Source: Candidatus Baltobacteraceae bacterium (GTDB lineage Bacteria > Vulcanimicrobiota > Vulcanimicrobiia > Vulcanimicrobiales > Vulcanimicrobiaceae). Taken from it: 64,000 nt of DNA. Shown one piece after another: positions 33,599-44,371 of this stretch. Numbering within the stretch: position 1 is the first letter of the stretch; each line of letters opens with the position of its first letter. Under the pieces are notes generated by a model. The model had not been told where the DNA came from. It made no database searches and was given only the letters and a program-made list of their open reading frames with translations. The position numbers were made by a program, and so were the translations under genes. The stretch is taken from assembly GCA_035502855.1 (NCBI GenBank), contig DATJTX010000021.1, positions 124,001 to 188,000 of the forward strand. The letters run 5' to 3'.

Positions 33599-35032
33599 TT
33601 AGGGGATTTCGTGGATCTTGAGCAAGTTGGTGCCGCCGCCGCCGACCGGCATACCGGTGGTGAACGCGATCAGATCCTTAGACCGCACGATGCCGGCCTG
33701 CGTCATGCGCTGCTCGGTCATGTAGAGCAGGACGTCGAACGAATTGTAACGTTCGATCAGCAGCGCTTCGGTGCCCCACAGCAGCGCCAGTTGTCGCGCT
33801 ACTTCGGGCGAGGGGGTGAGAGCGATGATCCGCGCTCGCGGGCGGAACGCCGCGATGTGATGGGCCGTATTCCCGGTCGTCGTGCCGGTGGCGATGAACG
33901 CGATGAAGAGCTCGTCGGCGGCGCGGGTCGCGGCTTCCGCGATCGAGGTGGCGATCGTCGGGCTTATGCCGGCGAGCCTGCGGTCGCGCAGCGTCGCGTG
34001 CGGATAGTTTTTCTCGACCTCGCGCGCAATATCGGCCATCGTGCGTACTGCTTCGGCGGGAAACTGACCGCGCGCGGTTTCGCCCGAGAGCATCAGTGCG
34101 TCGGTTCCGTCGAGAATAGCGTTCGCGACGTCGGTCACTTCAGCGCGTGTCGGCTTCGAGGCGAAGGTCATCGACTCGAGCATCTGCGTCGCGGTGATAA
34201 CCGGTTTGCTCGCACGATTGCATTTGGCGATGATCGCCTTCTGCACCAGAGGTACTTGCTCGAGCGGAATCTCGATGCCCAAGTCGCCGCGCGCCACCAT
34301 CACGCCGTCGGCGGCATCGACGATGTTGTCGAGATCCTCGAGCGCCTCGTGTTTCTCGATCTTGGCGATGATCGGTATATTGTGATTACGCTCGGCCATG
34401 AATGCCTTGACGCGGTTGATGTCTTCGGCCGAGCGTACGAACGAGACGGCGACGTAATCGACGCGCTGCTCGAGCCCGAAGGCAAGGTACTCGAAATCGC
34501 GTTCGGTGACCGAGGGAATGTTGAGCGATCCGTCGGGATAGTTGATCCCTTGCTGTGAGCGCAGGTCTCCGCCGTATTCGACCGTCGTTTGGATCTCCGT
34601 TGCGGTCTTACCGAGGATGCGCAACGTGATTTGCCCGTCTTGCAAGTAGATGCGGTTCCCCACCGCTACGTCACCGGGAAGATCTTTGTATTGGACGCTG
34701 ATGCGTTTGTCGTCGCCGGGGACGTCGTCGGTCGTAAGCACGAAAGGGCTGCCGCGTTCGAGGCGCACGTTCTGCAGGTCGTCTCGCAGTTTGCCGGTGC
34801 GCACCTTCGGACCGGGAAGATCCTGCAAGATCGCGACGTGAATGTCGAGTTCTTTCGCGATGCTGCGCGTAGCGGCAATCACGGCGGCGTGATCGTCGGG
34901 CGTGCCGTGCGAGAAATTCAAACGAACCACATTTGTCCCAGAAACGAAAAGCGACCGCATGACCGCGGGGTCGCGCGATGCGGGACCGATGGTAGCGACG
35001 ATCTTTGTTCGTTTCTGAAGAACGTATTCCAT
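33599..35032 (-). CDS. pyk: pyruvate kinase
   Basis: Converts phosphoenolpyruvate and ADP to pyruvate and ATP. The 477-residue product shows VRLNFSHGTPDDH, LPGPKVRTGKLRD, the B domain, ISVQYKDLPGDVAVGNRIYL, MVARGDLGIEIPLEQVPLVQ and KPVITATQMLESMTF, then the C-terminal allosteric domain. The start at 35032 gives MEYVLQKRTKIVATIGPASR; an alternative ATG at 35101 adds 23 residues that look unrelated and overlaps the divergent gene. The phosphoesterase gene follows closely and may be co-transcribed. Confidence 0.95.
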   Translation of the reverse strand: MEYVLQKRTKIVATIGPASRDPAVMRSLFVSGTNVVRLNFSHGTPDDHAAVIAATRSIAKELDIHVAILQDLPGPKVRTGKLRDDLQNVRLERGSPFVLTTDDVPGDDKRISVQYKDLPGDVAVGNRIYLQDGQITLRILGKTATEIQTTVEYGGDLRSQQGINYPDGSLNIPSVTERDFEYLAFGLEQRVDYVAVSFVRSAEDINRVKAFMAERNHNIPIIAKIEKHEALEDLDNIVDAADGVMVARGDLGIEIPLEQVPLVQKAIIAKCNRASKPVITATQMLESMTFASKPTRAEVTDVANAILDGTDALMLSGETARGQFPAEAVRTMADIAREVEKNYPHATLRDRRLAGISPTIATSIAEAATRAADELFIAFIATGTTTGNTAHHIAAFRPRARIIALTPSPEVARQLALLWGTEALLIERYNSFDVLLYMTEQRMTQAGIVRSKDLIAFTTGMPVGGGGTNLLKIHEIP

Positions 35033-35099
35033 GAAAGCGTGCAGATGCGCGCCCCAGTTTGCAGGCTCCTGCGATAGGTTAAGCGCATAACGCAAGCGC

Positions 35100-36455
35100 A
35101 TGCTCAGGCGCGATCCGCAGGACCCGCGTAGACGCGAGCGACTCGCAGCGAGCTACCTTGCATCGCTGCTGTTGCACGCGCTCTTGGCTGCACTGCTCTT
35201 CTCACTTGCATCGAGCTCGTCGGAGGAAGGCGCCGGCGAATCGATCTCGGGTGGAACGCTCGTGACGCTCGAGCAGCGCGCGCCCGTCGTCGCGCAGGTT
35301 GCCGTGCCGGCACAACAAGCGCCGCCGGTTCCGAACGTGCCGCACGTCGCGCCGCTCGTTCGTCACGCACCGCTCGTGCAGCCGAAGACGCGGCCGCAGC
35401 CGCCGCAGCCGCACGAGCTCGCGACGTTCGCACCGACCGCCCCGCCCAATCCCACGCCCGTGCCCCAGGCCTCGGCGCAGCCCAATCCCGTGCCGACGAC
35501 GCGCGTGTATGAAACCAGGCCGCAAAATGAAATCCCGGCCGTGCCCACGGTGATGCCGTCGGTCGCGGTGCAACAAGTTGCAATCAAGCCTCCGCCGACC
35601 GCCGCGCCCAGTCCGGTGCCAACCGCCGAGCCTACCGCTCGCGCTACCCCGGAGCCGGCTGCGACCAAGGCCCCGTCGACGCCGAAGCCGGCGACGCCCG
35701 CGCCGAGCGCAAGGCCGACGGCCGTGCCGACCACGTTGGCGGCCAGCGTCGCCCGCGCGACGACCCAGCCCTCAGCCTCGCCGGCACCGCTCAATCGTCC
35801 GAGCCTCACGCCGGCCCGCAACGCCGGCGTGCCTAGCCCGAGCCCGACGCAAGGGCCGCGGATCGCGCAGAGCAAGGGTATCTCCGCCACACCGGCGCCG
35901 AAGGGTGAGAGTTCCCCCGGACCCCGCGCCGGTAACGGCGGCAACGCGAAAATCGCTCGACCCGGCCCGGTGCACGTTCCGCCGACACCGCAACCCCGCC
36001 CGAAACCGACGCGAAAGCCGGAATCCGAAAACAGCCAAGGCAGCGGCGGGTATCATCAGGACCTCAGCAAGCTCCTTGGCGCCAACAATCCGGTTGCGCC
36101 CGCACAATATCACTTCGCGTCGAAGCCGGCGCTCGACGCCTCGATGGTGCCCACGCCCCCGCCTGCGGTCGTTGCGATGACGAGGTACACGTACGAGCAG
36201 CGCGGCGCGGGTGACGACGCGCTGGTGAAGATGTGGGTGACCGGCACGCATCGCGACGGTCCGACGCTCGTCTGCGAGGGTTGGATGCTGCGCTATCCGC
36301 ATGCAAACGGGCCGACTGCCGGCGGCGCCAACCTGCTCTCGTTCGGCGGAGTGCCGGGCGGAGTTCTGCCGCCCATCGTCGAGGAACACGCGAGCGTACC
36401 GTGTTCCGAACGTGCGCTGGTGCCGTTCGCCGGCCCGTCCACTCCGTCGCCGTGA
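35100..36455 (+). CDS. proline-rich TonB/TolA-like membrane protein
   Basis: A 451-residue protein with an N-terminal membrane helix (about 18-40, YLASLLLHALLAALLFSLAS) resembling the anchor of TonB, followed by about 270 residues dominated by Pro, Ala, Thr and Ser (for example PAPSARPTAVPTTLAAS). A globular C-terminal part (about 330-451) contains RYTYEQRGAGDDALVKMWVT and two cysteines (LVCEGW and SVPCSER) that could pair. The C-terminal domain does not show the TonB motif clearly. It may be another energy-transduction or envelope-spanning protein; function unknown. Divergent from pyk. Confidence 0.7.
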   Translation: MLRRDPQDPRRRERLAASYLASLLLHALLAALLFSLASSSSEEGAGESISGGTLVTLEQRAPVVAQVAVPAQQAPPVPNVPHVAPLVRHAPLVQPKTRPQPPQPHELATFAPTAPPNPTPVPQASAQPNPVPTTRVYETRPQNEIPAVPTVMPSVAVQQVAIKPPPTAAPSPVPTAEPTARATPEPAATKAPSTPKPATPAPSARPTAVPTTLAASVARATTQPSASPAPLNRPSLTPARNAGVPSPSPTQGPRIAQSKGISATPAPKGESSPGPRAGNGGNAKIARPGPVHVPPTPQPRPKPTRKPESENSQGSGGYHQDLSKLLGANNPVAPAQYHFASKPALDASMVPTPPPAVVAMTRYTYEQRGAGDDALVKMWVTGTHRDGPTLVCEGWMLRYPHANGPTAGGANLLSFGGVPGGVLPPIVEEHASVPCSERALVPFAGPSTPSP

Positions 36456-36742
36456 TTACCGCGATTCCCGCTTGTTGCGCGACTTTTATCGGAATAAAAT
36501 AAAGTCAGCATCCGATGATGGATGCTGAATATCTGCCGCGGATTTGGGAGCGCCAGCTCCCAAAACGCTACAGATTCGCCGAAGGCGAATCCACACGGGA
36601 GGGGCGGTTTGGAGCCGCAGGATCCACCGGGCCAGATGGCTCGCGAATACGCGCACCGCTAGAGGCGCCACTGACCGCGCCGACGCAAACCGGACGTACC
36701 CGGCAACCGCGCAAACATTCGCATAGGAAGTTCTTGAACGGG

Positions 36743-36784
36743 GGGCCGCTCAAGCCACGTGGGCTTGCGGCCCGTCGTTATTTT
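36743..36784 (+). terminator. stem-loop terminator upstream of the rimP operon
   Basis: GGGCCG (36743-36748) with a two-base bulge, CAAGCC, loop ACGTG, GGCTTG and CGGCCC (to 36773) form a 12-pair stem, followed by GTCGTTATTTT. This fits a rho-independent terminator or leader attenuator. Confidence 0.55.
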
Positions 36785-36793
36785 GGGTACGAT
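36765..36793 (+). promoter_or_regulatory. candidate promoter for the rimP-nusA operon
   Basis: TTGCGG (36765-36770), a 17-base spacer and TACGAT (36788-36793). The -35 hexamer is identical to that proposed for rho, but it overlaps the terminator stem, so the two could compete. Confidence 0.35.
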
Positions 36794-36895
36794 AGGGACG
36801 GTTAGATCGAGTAAGCGTGGGCAGGTCCCGCGCTTCGTTGTTGTTGGGGCCTACGCTGCGAAATCAGCGTTCGCCAAACGGTCAGGGGGCAAGCG

Positions 36896-37408
36896 ATGTC
36901 GCAACTTATGGATCTCTTCGAGCGTACGATCGACGCGATCGCGCACGAACGGAGTTCGAGCGGCGTCGAGATCGTGACCCACTCGGCGCATTCGCGCCGC
37001 GGGACGGCCGCCTTCACGGTAATGATCGATAAAGACGGCGGCGTCGATTTGGCCACTTGTGAACGCGTTGCAGCGCGAATCAACGACGCGCTCGACCCAA
37101 TCGGTCTGCCGTACTCGCTCGAGATCGAGTCGGCGGGACTCGAACGGCCGCTCTACCGGCCGAACGACTACGAGCGTTTTGCCGGCAAACGCGCGCGTAT
37201 CGTTACCTCGCTCTCGATCGCCGGCGGAAAAACGCATCGCGGAACCCTCGTGGGCCTGCGCGGCGAGACGGTCATCCTCGCGACCGAGTCCGGCGAACTG
37301 CCGCTCCCGATCGCTACCATCAAATCGGCGAACCTGGAATACGACCCGCGCGCCGATCTTCAACGTGATAAACGTGAACGGAAAGCACATGGCAGAACCG
37401 GCAGCTGA
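36896..37408 (+). CDS. rimP: ribosome maturation factor RimP
   Basis: Assists assembly of the 30S subunit. The 170-residue product has the RimP pattern: FTVMIDKDGGVDLATCERVA, then EIESAGLERPLYRPNDYERF-AG, and a C-terminal SH3-like domain with ILATESGELPLPIATIKSAN. It starts at ATG and overlaps nusA by 20 bases. The order rimP-nusA-ylxR-infB-rbfA-truB-ribF is the standard translation operon. Confidence 0.92.
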   Translation: MSQLMDLFERTIDAIAHERSSSGVEIVTHSAHSRRGTAAFTVMIDKDGGVDLATCERVAARINDALDPIGLPYSLEIESAGLERPLYRPNDYERFAGKRARIVTSLSIAGGKTHRGTLVGLRGETVILATESGELPLPIATIKSANLEYDPRADLQRDKRERKAHGRTGS

Positions 37409-38600
37409 AGAGAAACTCATCGACGTCCTCCAGTTCATCTCGAAGGAACGCAACATTCCGTTCGAGATGCTGCTCGAGGCACTCGAAGCAGCGCTGCTCA
37501 CCGCGTACAAGCGGCACTACGGCAGTGAGGCGAACGCAATCGTCACCGTCGATCGTCAGACCGGCGAATATCGCGTTTACCATCGCCGTACGGTCGCTGA
37601 GGTCGTCGAAGATCCCAAACTCGAAGTCTCGATCAAAGAAGCCGGCGAACCCTATCAGCCCGGCGATTTCTACGACGAAGAAGTCACACCGAAGGAGTTC
37701 GGCCGCATCGCCGCACAGACGGCGAAACAGGTGATCGTGCAGCGTATTCGTGAAGCCGAGCGCGATACCGTGTACAACAAGTACGCGCGCAAGCTCAACG
37801 ACCTGGTCACCGGGACCGTGCAGCGCTTCGAACAGCGGAACATGTACGTACTGCTCGAGAATCGCGACGAGGCAATTCTTTATCTGGCCGACCAGGTTCC
37901 GGGCGAGACGTTTCGCATCAACGATTTCATTCGCGCCTACGTGCTCGACGTGCGCAAATCACCCAAGGGTCCGCAGGTCGTACTCTCGCGCGCGGCCGAA
38001 GGTCTCGTGCAGCGGCTTCTCGAGCTGGAAGTGCCGGAGATTGCCGACGGCGTGGTCGAAATCATGGCGATCGCCCGTGAGGCCGGCAGCCGCTCCAAGG
38101 TCGCGGTGCGTTCGCTGCGCGCCGAAGTCGATCCGATCGGCGCCTGCCTCGGTCCGAAATCGAGCCGCATCGCGAACGTTTCCGACACGCTGCGCGGCGA
38201 GAAGATCGACGTGATTCGCTACGACACCGATCCGCAGACGTTCATCATGAACGCGCTCGCGCCGGCCAAGGTGATCAGCGTCGAGCTCTTTGAAGACGAC
38301 GGTGTGGCGCTGGTCATGGTCCCGGATTATCAGCTCTCGCTCGCGATCGGACGCGACGGCCAGAACGTGCGGCTCGCCGCGCGCCTGACCGGGTGGCGAC
38401 TGGACATCGCGAGCGAAAGCGAAGCCGACGAGGTGCGGGAGCGCTACTTGGCCGAGCGTGCCGAACGCGCCGGCGGTGAAGCGGTGGTCGAGGAGACGGT
38501 GGAGACCGAGGCCGACGAAGTGCCGGCGGCGGCGGCGGGAGTCGACGAAGAGCTGATCCGCAAACTCGAAGAGTTCCGGCGGGAGCGGCTTGGCGAGTAG
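37389..38600 (+). CDS. nusA: transcription termination/antitermination factor NusA
   Basis: RNA polymerase-associated RNA-binding factor. The 403-residue product has the N-terminal RNAP-binding domain (about 1-130, ERNIPFEMLLEALEAALLTA), an S1 domain (about 135-200), and two KH domains (ACLGPKSSRIANVSDTLRGE and LAIGRDGQNVRLAARLTGW). A short acidic tail rich in Glu and Val follows. The ATG at 37389 gives the usual start; the open frame continues upstream but shadows rimP. It overlaps ylxR by 11 bases. Confidence 0.95.
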   Translation: MAEPAAEEKLIDVLQFISKERNIPFEMLLEALEAALLTAYKRHYGSEANAIVTVDRQTGEYRVYHRRTVAEVVEDPKLEVSIKEAGEPYQPGDFYDEEVTPKEFGRIAAQTAKQVIVQRIREAERDTVYNKYARKLNDLVTGTVQRFEQRNMYVLLENRDEAILYLADQVPGETFRINDFIRAYVLDVRKSPKGPQVVLSRAAEGLVQRLLELEVPEIADGVVEIMAIAREAGSRSKVAVRSLRAEVDPIGACLGPKSSRIANVSDTLRGEKIDVIRYDTDPQTFIMNALAPAKVISVELFEDDGVALVMVPDYQLSLAIGRDGQNVRLAARLTGWRLDIASESEADEVRERYLAERAERAGGEAVVEETVETEADEVPAAAAGVDEELIRKLEEFRRERLGE

Positions 38601-38850
38601 CCGCGCCCCCGTACGGACCTGCGTCGGCTGCCGCGAGCGCTTCGCGCAGGCGGTGCTGGTCCGGTTCGTCCGTCATGCCGGAGGCTGGAAGCCGGACCCA
38701 CGAGGGGCCAAACGGCAGCCCGGTCGAGGCGCCTACCTTTGTTCAGGGGGCTGCGCCGCGCGCGCGGCCAAGAACAGGCGCTACCCGGGTCTTGCATCTG
38801 CTGCGGCAGAATATGGTTTAATAAGTAGTTCGATGGACAGAAATTCGTGA
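38590..38850 (+). CDS. ylxR: YlxR-family RNA-binding protein (DUF448)
   Basis: An 86-residue basic protein with the family signature RTCVGCRERF at the N terminus and GRGAYLCSGGCAARAA in the middle. In other bacteria YlxR (RnpM) binds RNA and modulates RNase P. It starts at TTG inside the end of nusA and precedes infB, its usual place. Four cysteines might bind metal. The start codon is conventional for this genome's coupled genes. Confidence 0.88.
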   Translation: MASSRAPVRTCVGCRERFAQAVLVRFVRHAGGWKPDPRGAKRQPGRGAYLCSGGCAARAAKNRRYPGLASAAAEYGLISSSMDRNS

Positions 38851-38879
38851 TGTTCGATAACGACGATGTTCTTGTTTAG

Positions 38880-38995
38880 CCGCAGGATGCGGCTGAAGAT
38901 TCGGAGCGCAGGAAGCGCGACCGTCCCGAGCTTGTCGAAGGACGGCCGAATCCTCGGCCGCAGGATGCGGCTGAAGGTTCGGAGCGCAGGAAGCG
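38880..38995 (-). repeat. REP-like dispersed repeat, copies B and C (reverse orientation)
   Basis: A 38-base unit beginning CCGCAGGATGCGGCTGAAG occurs at 38880-38917 and again at 38958-38995 with one difference near position 20. Between them lies CCGTCC / CGAGCTTGTCGAA / GGACGG (38921-38945), the reverse complement of the TTCGACAAGCTC hairpin. It fills most of the ylxR-infB gap. Confidence 0.75.
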
Positions 38996-39033
38996 GCCGA
39001 ACCCTCTTCTTGGTGACTTAACGCTGTGGTGCC

Positions 39034-39055
39034 CCACGTGGGGACCACGTGGGGA
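39034..39055 (+). repeat. tandem 11-bp repeat just upstream of infB
   Basis: CCACGTGGGGA occurs twice in direct tandem (39034-39044, 39045-39055). The second copy supplies the purine-rich GGGGA before the infB ATG at 39059. Each copy contains the self-complementary CCACGTGG, so the translation initiation region can fold. Confidence 0.65.
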
Positions 39056-39058
39056 TAC

Positions 39059-41779
<2,721 letters not shown>

Positions 41780-41806
41780 TGATTAGGCGCGCCCCCGCGT
41801 GTTCGG

Positions 41807-41870
41807 CCGTCCTGCGGACGGTCGCACATCCTGTGCTCCGAACCTGCAGCCGCATCCTGACGGCTGGGGA
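41807..41870 (+). repeat. REP-like dispersed repeat, copy D (core deleted)
   Basis: CCGTCC / TGC / GGACGG (41807-41821) has the same stem as copy B but lacks the TTCGACAAGCTC core. It is followed by the family tail TCGCACATCCTGTGCTCCGA and GCAGCCGCATCCTGACGGCT. It lies between infB and rbfA. Confidence 0.7.
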
Positions 41871-41906
41871 GACTGGCGTGCGGGTCTGGCGTGGAGCGCC
41901 TTCAGA

Positions 41907-42272
41907 ATGAAGAGCCAGAGATTGGCGCGTATCGATCATGAGATTCAGCGGATTCTCGGCACCCTGATAACCCAGGAGCTGAAGGATCCGCGTCTGGGCT
42001 TCGTGACGGTTACGCATGTGGAGGTCAGCGATGATCTACGGCACTGCAAGGTGTTCGTTTCGATCATCGGCGACCGCCATCAGGCCCGGCAGTCGCTCGA
42101 GGCTCTGCACTCCGCGGCACGCTATCTGCGCGGCGAACTCGGGCATCGCATCGACCTACGTCACACGCCGGAACTCGTCTTTGTCGAGGATCGCTCGACC
42201 GAACGGGCAATTGCGCTCGCCAAAACGCTGCGTGAGGACGCGGAGCGCCACCGCATCAGCGAGGGAGAATAG
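41907..42272 (+). CDS. rbfA: ribosome-binding factor A
   Basis: Late 16S rRNA maturation factor with a KH-like fold. The 121-residue product shows RLARIDHEIQRILGTLITQE, LKDPRLGFVTVTHVEVSDDL and LRGELGHRIDLRHTPELVFV, the typical RbfA landmarks. The ATG at 41907 is the natural start; the upstream frame crosses the REP-like repeat. Its stop codon is immediately followed by the nrnA ATG, with no spacer. Confidence 0.93.
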   Translation: MKSQRLARIDHEIQRILGTLITQELKDPRLGFVTVTHVEVSDDLRHCKVFVSIIGDRHQARQSLEALHSAARYLRGELGHRIDLRHTPELVFVEDRSTERAIALAKTLREDAERHRISEGE

Positions 42273-43253
42273 ATGATCGAGAACGAGTTGCGCTCCGCGA
42301 CCGAGGCGGAAATCGCCGCCGAATTGCGGCGGCGCCCCGCGTTCGTGATGGTCAGTCACGTCAAGCCCGACGGCGATACGCTGGGGGCGGGACTGGCGCT
42401 CGGAATCGCGCTGAAGCGCATGGGCAAGCGCGTCTGCTATTTCCAGCAAGACACGGTTCCGCGGAATTTGCGTTTTCTGCCCGACGCGCAATTCGTCTCG
42501 CGCGAGATTCCGGCCGATCTTCCGCCCGATACGCTCTACGTCTTCGGCGACATGAGCGATCCGGCGCGCGCCGGCGAGTTCTTGCCCAAAGTCGATCGAG
42601 CCAACATGCTCGACATCGATCATCATCTCGGCAACAAGCACTTCGGAACCCTCAATTTCGTGATCCCGACCGAGTGCTCGACCGGAACGGCCGTGATGCG
42701 CATCCTGCGTGCGCTGGGCACGCCGATCGACGCCGATATTGCGACCTGCATTCTGACCACGATCATGACCGACACCGGCGGATTCATGCATTCGAACACC
42801 TCGCCCGAGGCGCTCGAACTCTCGGCCGAACTCATGCGGGCCGGCGCCGACAAGGAGCTTATCACCGAAGAGATCTTCGCGAACAAACGTGTTGCTGCGA
42901 CGCGTTTGATGGGCCGGATCATCGACGAGATGCAGTTTTCGCACGAGGGACGCTATTGTTACTCGTTCATCGACGATGCGATGCTGGCACAGACCGGCGC
43001 GGACGGCGAGGATGCCGAGGACCTGGTCAACGTGTTGCGCGCACAGGAAGGCGTCGAGGTCGCGGCGCTCTTCAAAGCGTTCGACGGCGAGATTCGCGTG
43101 AGCTTGCGTTCGAGCGGGCGTATCAACGTGCAAGCTGCGGCGGCGCGCCTCGGCGGAGGCGGCCATTTCCGTGCGTCCGGTTTGACGCTGCATGGCTCGC
43201 GCGACGAAGCCTATGCGATGGTCGACGCCGCACTCTGCGCCGAAGGCTTATAG
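42273..43253 (+). CDS. nrnA: DHH-family oligoribonuclease/pAp phosphatase NrnA
   Basis: Degrades nanoRNAs and dephosphorylates 3'-phosphoadenosine-5'-phosphate in other bacteria. The 326-residue product has motifs I-IV of the DHH/DHHA1 phosphoesterases: SHVKPDGDTLGAGLALG, GDMSDPARAG, DIDHHLGNKHFG, and the DHHA1 RNA-binding GGGGHFRASGLTL near the C terminus. It sits between rbfA and truB, its common position. The ATG follows the rbfA stop with no gap. Confidence 0.92.
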   Translation: MIENELRSATEAEIAAELRRRPAFVMVSHVKPDGDTLGAGLALGIALKRMGKRVCYFQQDTVPRNLRFLPDAQFVSREIPADLPPDTLYVFGDMSDPARAGEFLPKVDRANMLDIDHHLGNKHFGTLNFVIPTECSTGTAVMRILRALGTPIDADIATCILTTIMTDTGGFMHSNTSPEALELSAELMRAGADKELITEEIFANKRVAATRLMGRIIDEMQFSHEGRYCYSFIDDAMLAQTGADGEDAEDLVNVLRAQEGVEVAALFKAFDGEIRVSLRSSGRINVQAAAARLGGGGHFRASGLTLHGSRDEAYAMVDAALCAEGL

Positions 43254-43275
43254 AGAGTTTGCCCGCAGGGCGAAC

Positions 43276-44214
43276 GTGAGCGAGCGAAGCGAGCCACGCG
43301 ACGTTGAACGGCAAGGCTCCGGCTTTGACGGGCAAAGCCTGATCGGATTCGTCAACGTCTTCAAGCCCGCCGGATATACCTCGGCTCAAATCGTTGCCCG
43401 TGTAAAACGCATCTACGGCATCTACGGACGCAACCGCAAGACCGCGGCGGGGCATTTGGGCACGCTCGATCCGCAGGCCGCCGGCGTGCTTCCGATCGCC
43501 GTCGGCAAAGCGACCCGTCTGATTCCGCTGCTCGAAGACCAGCGCAAGGCCTACACCGCGCTGCTCGTGCTCGGGCGGTCGACCACGACGCAGGACGCGC
43601 TTGGTGAAACGGTTGCAGCCAGTGCCTTGCCGGCGCACTGGGAGCGCAAACTCGAAGACGTCTTGCCGCAATTCATCGGCAAGATCGCGCAAGTACCGCC
43701 GATGTTCTCGGCCCTGCATCACGAAGGCAAACGTCTCTACGATCTCGCGCGCGAAGGAAAATCGATCGAACGTAAGGCGCGTAACGTTACCATCTACGGG
43801 CTCTCGCTGCTCGGCATCGAGACGCCGAATCGCGCTCGCGTACGCGTCGCGTGCAGTGAAGGAACCTACGTGCGCACGCTCTGCGAGGATATCGGCGCCG
43901 CGATCGGCGTGCCGGCGCATCTCGGCGCGCTCGTGCGCGAAGCCTCGGGCCCATTCGTGCTCTACGAGTCGCGCACGCTGGCGGAGATCGCCGACGATCC
44001 GCACGGCGCGATCACGCCGCCCGAACACATCATTCCCTTTCCGACGATCGTGCTCGATCTGCGCGGGTCGGCGGACTTTCGCGCGGGGCGCGTGGTGCCG
44101 TTGCCGGAAGGAGCGCCGGCCTCGCGCGTCTTCGTGCGCGACCACTCGCGCACGCTCGTCGGAGTCGGCGAAGCACACGGGGCCCTGCTCGCGCCACGGA
44201 AAGTCTTCGTGTGA
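43276..44214 (+). CDS. truB: tRNA pseudouridine-55 synthase TruB
   Basis: Forms pseudouridine 55 in the T-loop of tRNA. The 312-residue product shows GFVNVFKPAGYTSAQIVARV, the catalytic motif GHLGTLDPQAAGVLPIAVG with Asp65, PMFSALHHEGKRLYDLAREG and CSEGTYVRTLCEDIG, plus a PUA-like C-terminal domain. I chose the GTG at 43276 behind an AGGG site; about 20 residues before the first conserved motif are encoded by repeat-like sequence (GTGAGCGAGCGAAGCGAG). The TGA lies inside the left arm of a 24-bp inverted repeat. Confidence 0.93.
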   Translation: MSERSEPRDVERQGSGFDGQSLIGFVNVFKPAGYTSAQIVARVKRIYGIYGRNRKTAAGHLGTLDPQAAGVLPIAVGKATRLIPLLEDQRKAYTALLVLGRSTTTQDALGETVAASALPAHWERKLEDVLPQFIGKIAQVPPMFSALHHEGKRLYDLAREGKSIERKARNVTIYGLSLLGIETPNRARVRVACSEGTYVRTLCEDIGAAIGVPAHLGALVREASGPFVLYESRTLAEIADDPHGAITPPEHIIPFPTIVLDLRGSADFRAGRVVPLPEGAPASRVFVRDHSRTLVGVGEAHGALLAPRKVFV

Positions 44215-44370
44215 CGCGGCCTCTTCATGCTGTGTCGGGTCGCTCCTCGCGTGACATCCTGTCACGCTCCTGCTACGCTGCGCTCGCGCCACCTGTCAAT
44301 GAAAATTATGACCTCCTGTCAATGGCGCTCGCGTCAGAGTCCCCTCCACAGCACGAAGAGGCCGCGTCAC
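44211..44370. mobile_element. 160-bp MITE-like element between truB and ribF
   Basis: The ends are 24-base inverted repeats differing at one position: GTGACGCGGCCTCTTCATGC plus TGTG at 44211-44234 and its reverse complement at 44347-44370. The interior has no open frame but holds GCGTGACATCCTGTCACGC (a small palindrome) and two direct CCTGTCAATG copies. CGT flanks both ends (44208-44210, 44371-44373), a possible 3-bp target duplication. The left end contains the truB stop; the right end supplies the ribF ribosome-binding purines. Confidence 0.6.
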
Positions 44371-44371
44371 C

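Larger units (their letters stand above)
36456..36895 (+). other. 440-base gene-free leader upstream of rimP with several hairpins
   Basis: No convincing gene. It contains perfect or near-perfect stems: TCAGCATCC/GGATGCTGA (36505-36528), TTTGGGAGC/GCTCCCAAA (36543-36564), GATTCGCC/GGCGAATC (36573-36591) and a larger stem at 36743-36773. A candidate promoter is at 36765-36793. The region may hold the leader of the rimP-nusA operon, which NusA often autoregulates, plus the terminator of the gene before it. Confidence 0.5.

Noticed and set aside
35033-35101. N-terminal extension of pyruvate kinase to 35101
   Set aside because: The added residues are not family-like and overlap the divergent gene's start; the internal ATG at 35032 gives the standard N terminus.
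36543-36591. tRNA gene in the rimP leader
   Set aside because: The hairpins do not form a cloverleaf, and no T-loop GTTCRA or CCA-like acceptor pairing is present.
44211-44371. FMN riboswitch upstream of ribF
   Set aside because: No RFN-element consensus segments were seen; the structure is explained by the inverted repeats.
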